Source: Pleionea litopenaei (lineage in GTDB: Bacteria; Pseudomonadota; Gammaproteobacteria; Enterobacterales; Kangiellaceae). Taken from it: a stretch of DNA of 64,000 nt. Of this stretch, positions 25,074-35,730 are shown piece by piece. The number at the start of each line of letters is the position of its first letter. Position 1 is the first letter of the stretch. The notes below the pieces were generated by a model. That model was given only the letters and a program-made list of their open reading frames with translations, was not told where the DNA came from and ran no database searches. The stretch spans positions 744,001-808,000 of the forward strand of contig NZ_CP133548.1 in NCBI RefSeq assembly GCF_031198435.1. Direction: 5' to 3'. The position numbers and the translations under genes were made by a program.

Positions 25074-26828
25074 TTAAATCAACTCGTCTGATAATTCAAA
25101 CGTCGACAAATAGCCCTTGCTGATTGAGGCCACGTAACTGTCTATTCTGGGCATCAAGTGATCATAAAAGAACTGGCATGCAGCTAACTTTCGTTGTTTT
25201 TGTAAGTCAGTTAAAACGTCACTTACGTTCAATTGTTTCAACCACAACCAACCACCAATCACATAAGCGACCGCATTAAGATATTCCACAGCACCGCCTT
25301 GCGCGGCAAAAGCATTTTCTTGCGACTGCTTAATAATTGTTTGGCTCAAATCTTTAACCTTAGCTAAATCGATCGTTAACTGATCGGCAAAAGCTTTAAA
25401 CTCGGCATTTGTTCCGGCAATGGTCTGAGAAATTTGTTCAAATAGATCAAACAAAACCGCTCCTTGATCAGCGCAAACCTTTCTAACGACGAGATCTTGC
25501 GCTTGAATCCCATTGGTTCCCTCATAAATCTGAGCAATACGAGCGTCACGAGCAAACTGTTCCACACCCCACTCACGAATATATCCGTGTCCACCAAGAA
25601 CCTGGATCCCATGATTACAGTTTTCGTAACCTGTATCGGTGAAGAAGGCTTTGGCAATAGGTGTTAATAAAGCAACCATTTTTGATGCTTGAGATTTTAC
25701 GGATTCGTCAGTCGAGTGTTCTTCAAGATCGATATTCATGGCCAGCAACACCGACAGAGCGCGGTTAACTTCATTGGTTGCACGCATGGTTAAGAGCATT
25801 CGTCTCACGTCAGCATGTTCTAAAATCGCTGCTCCTTTTTTACCTTCTCGAATGCTGCGACCCTGAATTCGTTCTTCAGCGTATTGCCGTGCCACTTGAT
25901 AAGAGACTTCTGCTAGACCGGTTCCTTGAAGAGCAATGCTCAGTCGTTCTTTGTTCATCATAGTGAACATGCAGGCCAACCCTTTGTTGGGCTCACCAAT
26001 AATATAACCCGTCGCGTCGTCAAAGTTCATCACACAAGTAGCCGATCCCTTGATGCCCATTTTGTGCTCAATAGAGCCACAAGAAACGCCATTGCGCTCA
26101 CCTAAAGAGCCGTCTTCGTTGACTAATACTTTGGGAACGAGAAACAACGAGATTCCTCGTGGTCCCGCTGGGGCATCTGGAAGTCTCGCTAAAACTAGAT
26201 GCACAATGTTGTCAGTAAGATCGTGCTCACCGCCGGTAATGAAAATTTTCGTACCAGAAATTTTAAACTCACCGTTATCAGTAGGTTCTGCTTTGGTTTT
26301 TAAAATTCCTAGGTCAGAACCAGAATGCGGCTCTGTTAAACACATAGCGCCAGACCAAACACCCGACTGCATATTTTCTAAATACGTTTGTTTAAGTTCG
26401 TCACTAGCATGGGCAGCAATGGCAGCGCATGCTCCGGCTGTTAAACTAGGGTACAGGGTAAACGAAGTGTTTGCAGCGTAAAGCATCTCCTCCACCAGAA
26501 CGTGTAAGGCTTTTGGGAGGCCTTGTCCACCATATTCTGGAGAGCCATTGATGCCCTGCCACCCACCTTCACAAAACTGCTGATAGGCTTCTTTGAATCC
26601 CTTAGGGGTAATAACTCGATCACCATCTTGCTGACACCCTTCCTCATCTCCATCACGGTTAAGAGGATAGAGTACGTTTTCGGCAAACTTCGCACCTTCT
26701 TCGAGTACGGCTTCGTATAAATCATAATCAAAGTCTTCAAATACTTCGATGTCTTTAAATTGCTGTTGTACGTCGAAAACGTTTTTTAATAAAAACGCCA
26801 TATCATCAACAGGGGCTTTATAAGTCAT
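25074..26828 (-). CDS. Acyl-CoA dehydrogenase, long type with C-terminal extension
   Basis: FAD flavoprotein of 584 residues that introduces the alpha-beta double bond into an acyl-CoA in beta-oxidation. Visible motifs: GAMCLTEPHSGSDLGILKTK (FAD loop), KISGTKIFITGGEHDL, MGIKGSATCVMNFD, and near the C-terminal third NHGIQVLGGHGYIREWGVEQ, then FARDARIAQIYEGTNGIQAQ (catalytic Glu region). The extra C-terminal 120 residues place it with the DmdC/long ACAD group rather than short-chain enzymes. The start at 26828 is chosen for the AGGA site about 7 nt upstream; an in-frame extension to 26873 runs into the preceding terminator. The chain-length preference cannot be read from sequence. Confidence 0.92.
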   Translation of the reverse strand: MTYKAPVDDMAFLLKNVFDVQQQFKDIEVFEDFDYDLYEAVLEEGAKFAENVLYPLNRDGDEEGCQQDGDRVITPKGFKEAYQQFCEGGWQGINGSPEYGGQGLPKALHVLVEEMLYAANTSFTLYPSLTAGACAAIAAHASDELKQTYLENMQSGVWSGAMCLTEPHSGSDLGILKTKAEPTDNGEFKISGTKIFITGGEHDLTDNIVHLVLARLPDAPAGPRGISLFLVPKVLVNEDGSLGERNGVSCGSIEHKMGIKGSATCVMNFDDATGYIIGEPNKGLACMFTMMNKERLSIALQGTGLAEVSYQVARQYAEERIQGRSIREGKKGAAILEHADVRRMLLTMRATNEVNRALSVLLAMNIDLEEHSTDESVKSQASKMVALLTPIAKAFFTDTGYENCNHGIQVLGGHGYIREWGVEQFARDARIAQIYEGTNGIQAQDLVVRKVCADQGAVLFDLFEQISQTIAGTNAEFKAFADQLTIDLAKVKDLSQTIIKQSQENAFAAQGGAVEYLNAVAYVIGGWLWLKQLNVSDVLTDLQKQRKLAACQFFYDHLMPRIDSYVASISKGYLSTFELSDELI

Positions 26829-26851
26829 AATCTGTTCCTGACTGGTCTGTA

Positions 26852-26889
26852 TAAAAAAAGGCTTTAAACTCATTACTAAGTCTAAAGCC
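26852..26889 (-). terminator. Rho-independent terminator after the AGCS symporter gene
   Basis: On the minus strand the stem GGCTTTA/TAAAGCC (extended by AGT/ACT with one bulge each side) is followed by seven T residues. It separates the symporter from the acyl-CoA dehydrogenase gene. Confidence 0.82.
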
Positions 26890-26959
26890 CTTTGCTGTTC
26901 AAGTAAACTGGTCTAATCAGTTTGTTAAGGCTTTGTAATACCTTTTTGAACTGTACCGT

Positions 26960-28624
26960 TTAATCGGCGTGGTTTTTCTTAAAGTGTTCCCAGTAATCAT
27001 TGACGGTTTTTTTCATGTCTTTATGCAACATCAAAATACCGATCAAATTGGGTATGGTCATCAGTGCAACCGTAACATAAGCGACGTTCCAAATGACCGT
27101 AGTGTCTACCATCGAAGCAGTTAAGAAACATCCAACATACAATAAACGATAGGGAAGAACGCCCCGCTCTCCCACTAAATAGATAACCGCACGATCGCCG
27201 TAATACGACCAAGCGATGGCTGTACTAAAGGCAAAGAGAAGCAGCCCTATCGCAACAATGTACTCACCATACTCGCCCATGGCGCTACTAAACGCTGCAA
27301 TCGTAAGAGGTACTGAGTGAACCAGTGACTTACCGGTGATGCTGACGCCAGAGGTTGCATCTGGCTTGCCTTCGCTGATAAGTAACTCGCCGTTGAATGG
27401 TGCTCCATCTTTACTGTAGACAACATCTTCAGCAACCGATTTCGCATTGATAAGCGTGAAGTCCTTATTGATGCTTGAGCCATCTTTTATAATCAACTTG
27501 CCAGAGTATGCTTTAACCTCGCTCTCAACACTGTTCACATAGGCCGAAAGCTTCGCTATGTCGCCTTCATTCTTATCACTATAAACACCTGCGACATAAA
27601 TCATATCGGACTGATCGAATGTATTTTCAAATTTTTGTGTCCAAACGCCCGACGATAAAATCGCTAAGCCAGTAATGGTACAAATGATAATAGTGTCGAT
27701 AAATGGCTCTAATAGACTTACCATGCCTTCGGACGCTGGCTCATTGCCTTTTGCGCTAGCATGCGCAATCGCCGCTGAACCTTGACCGGCTTCATTCGAA
27801 AATAGACCACGAGCAACTCCTTTTTCAAGAGCAAAGGCAAACGTTGCACCTAAGAAGCCGCCGACAGCCGCCGAACCGCTAAAAATATCCCCGAAAATGG
27901 CCATGAAAGACGGACCGATATTTTGGTAGTTAGTAAAAATAACGACCAAAGCCCCAACGACATAAACCAGTGCCATGGTAGGAACGATCGCCTCTGCCAC
28001 ATGAGCGATTCGTTTGATTCCGCCAACAATAACCAGCGCAAGTATCACCGAAAGTACTGCCCCAGTAATCCACGCTTCAATATTAAACGTCGTTTCAATA
28101 GCGGCCGCAATGCTATTGATTTGCGGCATATTGCCCGAACCGATAGAGCTAACGATTGTGGCGACAGCAAAAATGACCGCCAACCACTTCATGTTTAGTT
28201 TTCTCTCCATGTAATACATGGGTCCACCGGCCATGGTACCGTCTTTGGTTTGTACACGATATTTATGCGACAAGGTTACTTCGACAAACTTGGTGGTCAT
28301 ACCCAAAAATGCAGTGATCCACATCCAGAATAAGGCAGCCGGCCCACCCAAAAACAGAGCTAAGGCAACGCCGCCAATATTTCCGGTACCAACCGTTCCA
28401 GAAAGCGCCGTCGTTAGCGCTTGAAAGTGAGATGTATCGCCAGGTGCATCGTCTTTTGCGTATTTACCACGCAAAATACGGGTTGCTTGACCAAAATAAC
28501 GAATTTGAGGGAACTTTAAATAAATCGTAAAGAACAGGCCTGTTCCTAGCAGAAGTATCGGAAAATAGCCTGCTGACCCTAAGTACCCGTCAATAGCGAG
28601 TAAAAAATCATTAAACGCGTCCAA
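26960..28624 (-). CDS. AGCS-family sodium:alanine/glycine symporter with an extra-membrane insertion
   Basis: Inner-membrane Na+-coupled amino-acid carrier of 554 residues. Family motifs are clear: [40 protein letters not shown] and [20 protein letters not shown]. Usual members have about 450 residues; the excess is a polar insertion of about 100 residues between SSGVWTQ and [12 protein letters not shown] (about 320-430), predicted to face the periplasm. Likely substrates are alanine or glycine with sodium, by family. It is monocistronic, with its own terminator. Sodium coupling fits the nearby oadGAB pump. Confidence 0.9.
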   Translation of the reverse strand: MDAFNDFLLAIDGYLGSAGYFPILLLGTGLFFTIYLKFPQIRYFGQATRILRGKYAKDDAPGDTSHFQALTTALSGTVGTGNIGGVALALFLGGPAALFWMWITAFLGMTTKFVEVTLSHKYRVQTKDGTMAGGPMYYMERKLNMKWLAVIFAVATIVSSIGSGNMPQINSIAAAIETTFNIEAWITGAVLSVILALVIVGGIKRIAHVAEAIVPTMALVYVVGALVVIFTNYQNIGPSFMAIFGDIFSGSAAVGGFLGATFAFALEKGVARGLFSNEAGQGSAAIAHASAKGNEPASEGMVSLLEPFIDTIIICTITGLAILSSGVWTQKFENTFDQSDMIYVAGVYSDKNEGDIAKLSAYVNSVESEVKAYSGKLIIKDGSSINKDFTLINAKSVAEDVVYSKDGAPFNGELLISEGKPDATSGVSITGKSLVHSVPLTIAAFSSAMGEYGEYIVAIGLLLFAFSTAIAWSYYGDRAVIYLVGERGVLPYRLLYVGCFLTASMVDTTVIWNVAYVTVALMTIPNLIGILMLHKDMKKTVNDYWEHFKKNHAD

Positions 28625-28777
28625 ACCCTTGTCTCCAACAATTTTTGATTAAAAAACAGCCTCTTACGGGCTTTTAAGAAAATAAAATCGACGCTAAAGA
28701 TACCATAGGTAGACAGTGACCACCAGAAACCTGTGCGATCTGTATAGAAGGAGAAGTTTTTTGTGCACTATTAACGA

Positions 28778-29113
28778 TTATTGATACCGCATTCGTGTTC
28801 CACGTGCGATGGATAACTCAATTTCGTTGGGGTTTAGCTCAACGGGAAAATAGCAACCGGAGACATGAGCACTTGCAATACTCGCCCCACGGAGATTAGA
28901 TTGTGAGAAGTCAACTCCGCGCAAATCTGCCCCACGAAAATAGGCACCGCTGAAATTAATCCCTGTGGCATTCAACCCACGAAGGTCAAGGCCTCGAAAG
29001 TCACAGTTACTAAAATCTAATTTATCAACAGACGCCCTTTGTTTGTTAAATGCGGCGACTTGCTCGTTGCGCAAAAGCTGATAGAGAGGATCATCAATAA
29101 TTTTAACGGTCAT
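28778..29113 (-). CDS. Pentapeptide-repeat protein (111 aa)
   Basis: Short cytosolic protein with about eight A(D/N)LXX-type repeats: FSNCDFRGLDLRGLNATGIN and FSGAYFRGADLRGVDFSQSN. The repeats form a right-handed quadrilateral beta-helix. Family functions range from gyrase protection to unknown; this one is too short and unspecific to assign. It lies 74 bp downstream of oadB on the same strand, so it may be at the tail of that transcript. Confidence 0.8.
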   Translation of the reverse strand: MTVKIIDDPLYQLLRNEQVAAFNKQRASVDKLDFSNCDFRGLDLRGLNATGINFSGAYFRGADLRGVDFSQSNLRGASIASAHVSGCYFPVELNPNEIELSIARGTRMRYQ

Positions 29114-29187
29114 TGTTCAACTCGCACTCATCTAGATAGATACAAAAAAGTATAGTTTTTATTCTACAGAATGCGAGTAGGTTACCT

Positions 29188-30486
29188 TTAGCCAACGATC
29201 GCCAGTAACACCCCAGCGGCCACGGCAGAGCCAATAACGCCTGCTACATTTGGCCCCATGGCATGCATCAATAAAAAGTTATGTGGGTTCGCTTGCAGTC
29301 CAACTTTGTTGACGACTCGAGCGGCCATAGGCACGGCTGAAACGCCAGCGGCACCAATTAATGGATTAATAGGATGCTTGCTAAATCGACCTAGCAATTT
29401 TGCCATTAAAACACCACTGGCTGTTCCAATTGAGAAAGCCACAGCTCCTAATGCCAAAATCCCTAAGGTTTCTAACGCTAGAAATTTATCCGCGGATAAC
29501 TTAGAGCCAACACTTAACCCTAAGAATATGGTAACGATGTTAATCAAACTGTTTTGAGTGGTGTTACTTAGTCGTTCTACCACACCACACTCTTTCATTA
29601 AATTACCAAAGCAGAACATCCCTATTAGCGGTGCTGCCGATGGTAAAAAGATCGCGCATAACAGGAGGACCATAATGGGGAAAATAATTTTTTCTAATTG
29701 GCTCACATGTCGCAATTGCTTCATTTCAATTGCTCGTTCCTGCTCGCTCGTAAACAACTTCATAATTGGCGGTTGAATGATGGGTACTAGCGCCATATAA
29801 GAATAGGCGGCAACGGCAATGGCTCCTAATAATTCTGGAGACAGACGAGACGCTAAAAAGATGGCCGTTGGTCCATCGGCTCCACCAATGATTGCAATGG
29901 CCGACGCGTCTTGTAAAGAAAAGTCGAAGCCAGGAATCAAATCGAGTGCCAAGGCTCCAATCAGTGTCGCAAAAATACCAAATTGAGCGGCGGCTCCGAG
30001 AAATAGTGTTCTAGGGTTTGCAATTAAAGCGCCAAAATCGGTCATTGCGCCTACACCCATAAATATAATCAAAGGCGCGGCACCGCTCGCAACGGCAACG
30101 GAGTAAAAGTTATACAGCATGCCATTTTCGAAACCCAAGTCTCGGGCTGTTTGCAGGGCTGCTAGATGTTCAGCTTGCGGCGCGGAAGAATAGAGCTTAA
30201 GTAGTTCTTGAGCCGAATTAACGGTTGCCCCGAGACTGTCTGCGATGGCCGCAAGCACTTGTGGTTGTGCACTACCTATCGCGTTTTCTACGGCATCGAA
30301 AGCCAAACCAGCACTGGGAATGTTAGCGAGTACACCGCCAAAACCAATCGTTACCAACAACAAGGGTTCAAACTTTTTCGCGATGGCCAAATACAGTAAA
30401 GCTAAACCAACGAGAATCATAATTCCCTGACCCCAGGTAAAATTGGCAATACCGGTATCGTTCCAAAGCTTTAATAAACCATCCAT
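29188..30486 (-). CDS. oadB: Sodium-pumping oxaloacetate decarboxylase, beta subunit
   Basis: Membrane subunit of 432 residues with about 11 helices that decarboxylates the carboxybiotin and couples it to Na+ export. Conserved segments: [51 protein letters not shown]-like [15 protein letters not shown], and the C-terminal [20 protein letters not shown]. The GGADGPT Asp is the conserved sodium-site residue of the family. It is encoded last in oadG-oadA-oadB. Confidence 0.95.
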   Translation of the reverse strand: MDGLLKLWNDTGIANFTWGQGIMILVGLALLYLAIAKKFEPLLLVTIGFGGVLANIPSAGLAFDAVENAIGSAQPQVLAAIADSLGATVNSAQELLKLYSSAPQAEHLAALQTARDLGFENGMLYNFYSVAVASGAAPLIIFMGVGAMTDFGALIANPRTLFLGAAAQFGIFATLIGALALDLIPGFDFSLQDASAIAIIGGADGPTAIFLASRLSPELLGAIAVAAYSYMALVPIIQPPIMKLFTSEQERAIEMKQLRHVSQLEKIIFPIMVLLLCAIFLPSAAPLIGMFCFGNLMKECGVVERLSNTTQNSLINIVTIFLGLSVGSKLSADKFLALETLGILALGAVAFSIGTASGVLMAKLLGRFSKHPINPLIGAAGVSAVPMAARVVNKVGLQANPHNFLLMHAMGPNVAGVIGSAVAAGVLLAIVG

Positions 30487-30553
30487 ACCTTTTCTCTTAA
30501 TTTTAGCGGTTTTTGATCGATGTAAAACTAATTACAGTGGCAGCGATGCGTCT

Positions 30554-32359
30554 TTAAAACGCTACCAAAACATCGCCAACTTTCACGGCATCACCTTCAG
30601 AAACTAACACGTTAGATACCACTCCATCTTGTTGCGCTTTAACTTCGGTTTCCATTTTCATCGCTTCTAAAACCACGATTGTTTGACCAGCAGAAACCTG
30701 ATCGCCCTGCTTCACATTAACTTTAAATATATTGCCAGCTAACGGCGCAGCTAAAGTAGCACCGGATGAAACAGTTGTGCTCGATGCTGTTGCGGATGAT
30801 GCTGCACTGGACGATCCGGCAGAAGAAGCATTAACTTGCGCGACCGAACCATCAGGAGCAACCGTTACAGAGTATTGTTTTCCGTTCACAGTCACTTGAT
30901 AATTTTCTGGTCCAGAAGCTTTACCATGTTGGATACTTTGAGAAACGGATGAAGCTGTATCACCGGAAGCGCTAGGTGCAGGTTCAAATGCATCGGCGTT
31001 GTTTCTGTTCTTTAAAAACTTTAAACCAATTTGAGGGAACAAAGCATAAATTAAAACCGAATCGACAGCCTCGCCTTCAATTTCAAATCCCTCTTTGTCA
31101 GCGAGTGATAAAAGCTCAGTCGTGAGCTTTTCCATTTCTGCCTCTAATAAGTCGGCAGGACGACAGGTAATCGCTTCATTTCCCTCTAACACGCGTTGTT
31201 GCAATGATTCGTTAACCGGCGCTGGTGTTGCTCCATATTCACCCTTAAGCACACCAGCCGTTTCTTTGCTTATGTTTTTATAGCGTTCACCAGACAGTAC
31301 GTTGAGCACGGCTTGTGTACCAACAATTTGCGACGTTGGGGTCACCAAAGGGATAAACCCTAAATCTTCTCGTACCTTCGGAATCTCTGCTAATACTTCG
31401 TCGAATTTATCTTCCGCACCCTGCTCTTTTAGTTGGTTTTCCATGTTTGTTAACATACCGCCAGGAACTTGCGAGCGAATAATTCGAGCATCAACTCCTT
31501 TAAGACTGCCTTCCCATTTAGCATACTTCTTTCTTACCACTCTAAAGTAAGCGGCAATCTCTTCGAGTAAATCTAAGTTCAGCTGAGTATCACGTGACGT
31601 TCCTTCAAACATCGAAACAATCGTTTCTGTAGGTGAGTGTCCATAAGTAAGGCTCATTGATGAAATACTGGTGTCGACCATGTCTACGTTAGCTTCAACG
31701 GCTTTCAAAATCGTTGGCGTGCTAAAACCAGTGGTTGCATGACAATGTAACGCAATAGGAACCGAAACCGCTTCTTTTAAACGGCTCACTAAGTCTTGCG
31801 CAACATAAGGTTTTAAAAGACCGGCCATGTCTTTAATACAAATGGAATGAGCCCCCATGGATTCTAACTGCTTGGCCATTGTTACCCATTTATCGATGGT
31901 ATGGACTGGGCTTACCGTATAAGACAAGGTGCCTTGCGCATGTTTTTCGTTCTCAACTACCGCTTTAATCGCAGTCTCTAAATTTCTCGGGTCGTTCATA
32001 GCATCAAAAACACGAAAGACATCCATCCCGTTGACAGCGCAACGCTCAACAAATTTTCGAACAACGTCGTCGGCATAATGACGGTAGCCTAGAATATTCT
32101 GAGCTCGAAACAGCATCTGCATCGGAGTATTGGGCATAGCACTTTTTAATAATCTAAGACGTTCCCAAGGATCCTCTCCCAAAAACCGTATGCAAGAATC
32201 GAATGTCGCACCGCCCCAAGTTTCAGCGGACCAATACCCTACCTGATCCAGTTTTTCGGCAATCGGTAACATATCATCTATTCGCAACCTGGTAGCAAAA
32301 AGAGATTGATGAGCATCACGTAAGACGACATCGGTAATTTTTAGTTTTTGACTGTTCAT
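30554..32359 (-). CDS. oadA: Oxaloacetate decarboxylase, alpha subunit
   Basis: Cytosolic carboxyltransferase of 601 residues. The N-terminal TIM barrel starts with [18 protein letters not shown] (metal and substrate site DAHQS) and has [16 protein letters not shown] and [12 protein letters not shown]. An Ala/Ser-rich linker (about 500-525) leads to the biotinyl domain with EAMKMET (biotinyl Lys near residue 567). It moves the carboxyl group from oxaloacetate to biotin, and the beta subunit completes decarboxylation and exports Na+. The third gene of the pump, oadG, lies 44 bp upstream. Confidence 0.95.
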   Translation of the reverse strand: MNSQKLKITDVVLRDAHQSLFATRLRIDDMLPIAEKLDQVGYWSAETWGGATFDSCIRFLGEDPWERLRLLKSAMPNTPMQMLFRAQNILGYRHYADDVVRKFVERCAVNGMDVFRVFDAMNDPRNLETAIKAVVENEKHAQGTLSYTVSPVHTIDKWVTMAKQLESMGAHSICIKDMAGLLKPYVAQDLVSRLKEAVSVPIALHCHATTGFSTPTILKAVEANVDMVDTSISSMSLTYGHSPTETIVSMFEGTSRDTQLNLDLLEEIAAYFRVVRKKYAKWEGSLKGVDARIIRSQVPGGMLTNMENQLKEQGAEDKFDEVLAEIPKVREDLGFIPLVTPTSQIVGTQAVLNVLSGERYKNISKETAGVLKGEYGATPAPVNESLQQRVLEGNEAITCRPADLLEAEMEKLTTELLSLADKEGFEIEGEAVDSVLIYALFPQIGLKFLKNRNNADAFEPAPSASGDTASSVSQSIQHGKASGPENYQVTVNGKQYSVTVAPDGSVAQVNASSAGSSSAASSATASSTTVSSGATLAAPLAGNIFKVNVKQGDQVSAGQTIVVLEAMKMETEVKAQQDGVVSNVLVSEGDAVKVGDVLVAF

Positions 32360-32403
32360 AAGTATCCTTCTCTCTCAAGACTCGGTGGTAGAGCCATGCA
32401 ATG

Positions 32404-32622
32404 TTACTTATTTCTAAAGCGATGAATGGCGGCGGAGATAACAGCTAAAAGCTCATGGTCAGTTTGTGCTTCTGAAGCTGACCCTTCGGAAGTTTGTTCA
32501 GGAAAAAATCGCGTAATTATTGAAGAGGCCAGAGTGATAAAGATGACCAACAAGGTAAGAAATGCGAACACGGTTCCCATACCTATCAGCATTAATGATA
32601 AACCCTCTAAGAAATTGCCCAT
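32404..32622 (-). CDS. oadG: Oxaloacetate decarboxylase, gamma subunit
   Basis: 72-residue single-pass membrane protein: NFLEGLSLMLIGMGTVFAFL then TLLVIFITL form the helix; the C-terminal tail is polar and ends near IHRFRNK. It anchors and assembles alpha with beta and can bind Zn. First gene of the operon; its promoter should lie in 32640-32960. Confidence 0.9.
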   Translation of the reverse strand: MGNFLEGLSLMLIGMGTVFAFLTLLVIFITLASSIITRFFPEQTSEGSASEAQTDHELLAVISAAIHRFRNK

Positions 32623-32961
32623 CGTGAAACCTCCTCAATAAATCAAACCCGTATCATCTTAACGATAGCGTAAACTAGACTGCATCTTACTCAAAAGCCC
32701 TGAGCCTCAATTCGAGCCTCACTTTTTAACATCAAAATGCAGTCTAACCCTATGTTGATAGCTCTCTGGCTAACACTGGCTTGTCGATAGTACAGCAAGC
32801 CTTAAGACGAATATTCAATACTTCAGTTTGTGCAAAGAGTCGAGCAGATTTCAGGCTCGATTAAGCGAACTGACTCAAGTCGTAGCATTGGCTGTATTTT
32901 AATTGTAGCTACTTCGTTTTATCCCAATCGAAGTCACTATCTTTTTATCTTTCTAATTCTG

Positions 32962-33050
32962 TGAAAAGCTGTCTAACTTTATGAATAATGGTCTTACTTT
33001 GTGAACAACTGTCTTACTTTATAAACAACTGTCCATCTTAGTGAACAAGG
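32962..33050. repeat. Four and a half tandem copies of a 20-bp repeat
   Basis: Units begin TGAA (one TAAA) and contain the core GTCTTACTTT (variants GTCTAACTTT and GTCCATCTTA). Copies start at 32962, 32982, 33002, 33022 and 33042 (partial). They are imperfect, which suggests age rather than recent slippage. Confidence 0.85.
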
Positions 33051-33117
33051 AAACATGCTGATGTTTGACTAACTAGTATAGTTGCTTTTAAACATTTACT
33101 TGGCTATACAACCATTT

Positions 33118-33177
33118 TCTCTTAATAATTATTAGATTCTCTTATTTATTATTATATTCTCTTATCTATTATCAAAA
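33118..33177. repeat. Three tandem copies of another 20-bp repeat
   Basis: Units start TCTCTTA and continue with ATT-rich sequence, at 33118, 33138 and 33158. The sequence differs from the array 70 bp away, but the period is the same. Confidence 0.8.
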
Positions 33178-33309
33178 CGAAGACCGCTTCACTCGTTTTA
33201 TTCTAATTGTGCGATGCAGTAAATCAAGAAATAAGATTAAAGTCAAATGACCAAAAGTTACCAAATAGTCTCAAAGTAAATAAGCGTTTCCAATAGGTCG
33301 GTTTTCAGG

Positions 33310-34365
33310 TCAGTAAAAAGGTAAAGATAATTGCTCCAACTCCCCTTCTACCTGACTATTTAACCTTACCCCAACACCTAACAAACGTACACCTTTCGGT
33401 TTCGAGTCAATCCCTTCTCGTATAAGCTCTTCTAACACGTCCAATAATAAATATTCAGCTCTCCGTTCTCGGGTGATCACTGTAAAGTCAGAAAATTTAA
33501 CCTTTATAAATAGTGAACGGAAATCATTAGACTTTGCGCGCGCAATCCTTAATTTTAGGCTATCTAAAAGTTCGGGTAATTTATTCAAAACTTCATTAAT
33601 ATCTTTACAGTCTTCAGAAAAGGTCTTTTCAACACTGATTGACTTACGCTCTCTTTCGCTTTTCACTTCTCGTTCATCAATTCCTCGAGCATAACGATAA
33701 AGCGAACGACCAAAGCGCCCGAATTTGTCTGTCAAAAAACGTTCACTTGCTTCTTGCAAGTCACCACAGCTGCGAAAGTTTAAGTTATTTAATTTACGTG
33801 CGGTAACTTTTCCTACACCGTGTATCTTATTCACTGGTAAGTTAAAGACAAATGACTCAACTTGTTCTGGAGTGATCACCATCAAACCATTCGGTTTATT
33901 CCAATCACTCGCGATCTTTGCTAAAAATTTATTAGGCGCAACACCTGCCGACGCGGTCAAACTGAGTTCGGCTTCAATCGTTTCTTTTAAGTCTTTCGCG
34001 ATGAGAGTGGCACTTCCCTTAAATTTAGTGCTTTCAGACACATCAAGGTAGGCTTCATCAAGACTGAGAGGCTCTATTATTGACGTGTATCTAGAAAATA
34101 TTTCTAGTATTTGTTTAGAAACATTTCGGTATTTATTGAGATTTGGGGGAACAATGATCAAATCTGGGCAACGCTTTTTTGCGATAGCGGATGAGAGCGC
34201 AGAGTGAACACCAAACTCACGAGCGATGTAGTTGCAGGTCGCTATGACACCTCGACGATCTGAGCGGCCGCCCACCGCTAAAGGTACATTTTTTAAATTT
34301 GGGTTGTCTCTGGCTTCGACGGCGGCGTAAAAACAATCCATATCAACATGAATAATTTTACGCAC
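33310..34365 (-). CDS. dinB: DNA polymerase IV (Y-family translesion polymerase)
   Basis: 351 residues, normal length. Y-family catalytic motifs: IIHVDMDCFYAAVEARDNPN, then PLSLDEAYLDVSES (acidic pair), the helix-hairpin-helix VNKIHGVGKVTARKLNNLNF and the little-finger domain ending GVRLLGVGVRLNSQ; the last residues EQLSLPFY form a beta-clamp binding motif (QLSLPF). The start is GTG at 34365, with no visible ribosome site and only 3 bp after phoQ, so translation is probably coupled to phoQ. No LexA box is obvious nearby. Bypasses damaged bases, error-prone. Confidence 0.93.
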   Translation of the reverse strand: MRKIIHVDMDCFYAAVEARDNPNLKNVPLAVGGRSDRRGVIATCNYIAREFGVHSALSSAIAKKRCPDLIIVPPNLNKYRNVSKQILEIFSRYTSIIEPLSLDEAYLDVSESTKFKGSATLIAKDLKETIEAELSLTASAGVAPNKFLAKIASDWNKPNGLMVITPEQVESFVFNLPVNKIHGVGKVTARKLNNLNFRSCGDLQEASERFLTDKFGRFGRSLYRYARGIDEREVKSERERKSISVEKTFSEDCKDINEVLNKLPELLDSLKLRIARAKSNDFRSLFIKVKFSDFTVITRERRAEYLLLDVLEELIREGIDSKPKGVRLLGVGVRLNSQVEGELEQLSLPFY

Positions 34366-34368
34366 GCG

Positions 34369-35724
34369 TTAATTAACTCGTTTAAAAACAAAACAAATTT
34401 TGAAGCACGCTCCGTCAGTATATAAAGGATCTATTTCTATGGTTCCACCATAGTGATGGACCAATTCGGCGACGACTGATAGACCAATTCCTTGTCCTTC
34501 AGTTTGTTCATCTAAACGATGGCCTCTTTGTAAAACCAGCTCATGTTTTTCTTTTGGTATGCCAGGGCCATCATCTTTAATAAAAATTTCAAGCTGATGC
34601 CCAACATCAATGGAAGATGCGTTCACGTCTACCCAAACATTTTCAGACGTCCACTTACCCGCGTTATCAAGCAAATTACCAAGCATCTCCATTAAATCGC
34701 CTTCATCACCAAAAAATCGAGCTGAAGCATCGCCTTTATAGGTAAATTTAACGCATTTGCTTTGATAAACTTTTTCTAAAGCGGAAAGAATTTTCTCAAT
34801 ACAAATATCCACATTAACCGATGAAAGCATACTTCCAGAAGAGCCAGAAACAGCTCTGGTAAGTTGATACTGAATAATTTCATCCATTCGATTAATTTGA
34901 CTGTTTACTAATGCTTGATCGGTGGTACCACCATGCACTTCTCCTTTAATAACAGCTAAAGGCGTTTTTAAACTGTGTGCCAAATTCGATAACGTGTTGC
35001 GGTATTTTTCTCGCTGCTGTCTCTCTGCCTCGATTAAAAAGTTAAGATTTTGCGTCAAAGGATATAATTCTCTTGGGTAGTCGCCTTGTAAAGAATGTTG
35101 CTGTCCAGATTCAATTTTTTTCAAATCAAACGCAATTAAATCGAGCGGTCTAAGACCCCAATGAAGGGCTAGTAACTGAATAAGAACCATCAGAATAAGC
35201 ACTAGAAACAATCCACTCCATAGTGTCACTCGGAAGTCATCGATAATCGCTTGTAATAAATGACTTTCTTGCAACAAAGTAAACTGGTAATAATGCTCTG
35301 AACCATCAAAACTTTCCCAAATAACCGCGTATCGTAAACGATAAAATTTTACGTTATTTACAATGGCTCTATCGAACAAATAGTCTCCAGTAGGAATGAC
35401 TTCAGCTAGCTGTAAGTCGAGATCGACTGCACTAAATGATCGCCATAGCTCTCGGCCGACACCCGTATAGACAAAAGCGTAATTACCACTGTCAATTTGA
35501 TTGAAGGTATCTTCTCGAACAACCTCAGGTAAATATAACTTTCCTGGTTCTTCCTCTTCCGCCGCTGTGAGTAACATTAGAAGCTGGGTTTTCATTCGCT
35601 CATTTAATTGAGTCGTCAAGCTATTATCGAATGCTCGCTCTAAAAAATAAGCAACTCCGCTGGCTAAAAAAATCAACGAGAAAAAGGAGACCAGTGTCAG
35701 TCTAAGTTTGAAAGAATAGCGCAT
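34369..35724 (-). CDS. phoQ: PhoQ-like sensor histidine kinase
   Basis: 451 residues. Two membrane helices (about 10-28 and 168-190) flank a periplasmic sensor of about 140 residues with an acidic stretch (LTAAEEEEPGKLYLPEVV), as in metal- or peptide-sensing PhoQ. HAMP-like linker, then H-box SNLAHSLKTPLAVIKGE, and the catalytic ATPase with N-box MLGNLLDNAGKW and G-boxes DDGPGIPKEKHE and EGQGIGLSVV. The HSLKTPLAV box is typical of PhoQ. Pairs with the response regulator 6 bp upstream. The stimulus here is inferred only. Confidence 0.85.
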   Translation of the reverse strand: MRYSFKLRLTLVSFFSLIFLASGVAYFLERAFDNSLTTQLNERMKTQLLMLLTAAEEEEPGKLYLPEVVREDTFNQIDSGNYAFVYTGVGRELWRSFSAVDLDLQLAEVIPTGDYLFDRAIVNNVKFYRLRYAVIWESFDGSEHYYQFTLLQESHLLQAIIDDFRVTLWSGLFLVLILMVLIQLLALHWGLRPLDLIAFDLKKIESGQQHSLQGDYPRELYPLTQNLNFLIEAERQQREKYRNTLSNLAHSLKTPLAVIKGEVHGGTTDQALVNSQINRMDEIIQYQLTRAVSGSSGSMLSSVNVDICIEKILSALEKVYQSKCVKFTYKGDASARFFGDEGDLMEMLGNLLDNAGKWTSENVWVDVNASSIDVGHQLEIFIKDDGPGIPKEKHELVLQRGHRLDEQTEGQGIGLSVVAELVHHYGGTIEIDPLYTDGACFKICFVFKRVN

Positions 35725-35730
35725 GGGTAG

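Larger units (their letters stand above)
32641..33309. other. Long AT-rich intergenic region upstream of the oad operon
   Basis: 669 bp between dinB and oadG, both on the minus strand. It contains a 10-bp perfect inverted repeat (TAGACTGCAT at 32676-32685, complement at 32737-32746) close to oadG, plus two separate arrays of 20-bp tandem repeats (listed separately). No ORF I can support. Confidence 0.6.

Noticed and set aside
28625..28777. Possible glycine riboswitch upstream of the AGCS symporter
   Set aside because: I looked for the conserved glycine-aptamer cores in the leader and found none.
26960..32622. Defence or secondary-metabolite cluster
   Set aside because: All genes are recognisable transport and metabolism genes with ordinary neighbours.
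32962..33177. CRISPR-like array
   Set aside because: The units are contiguous 20-bp tandem repeats with no spacers and no cas genes nearby.
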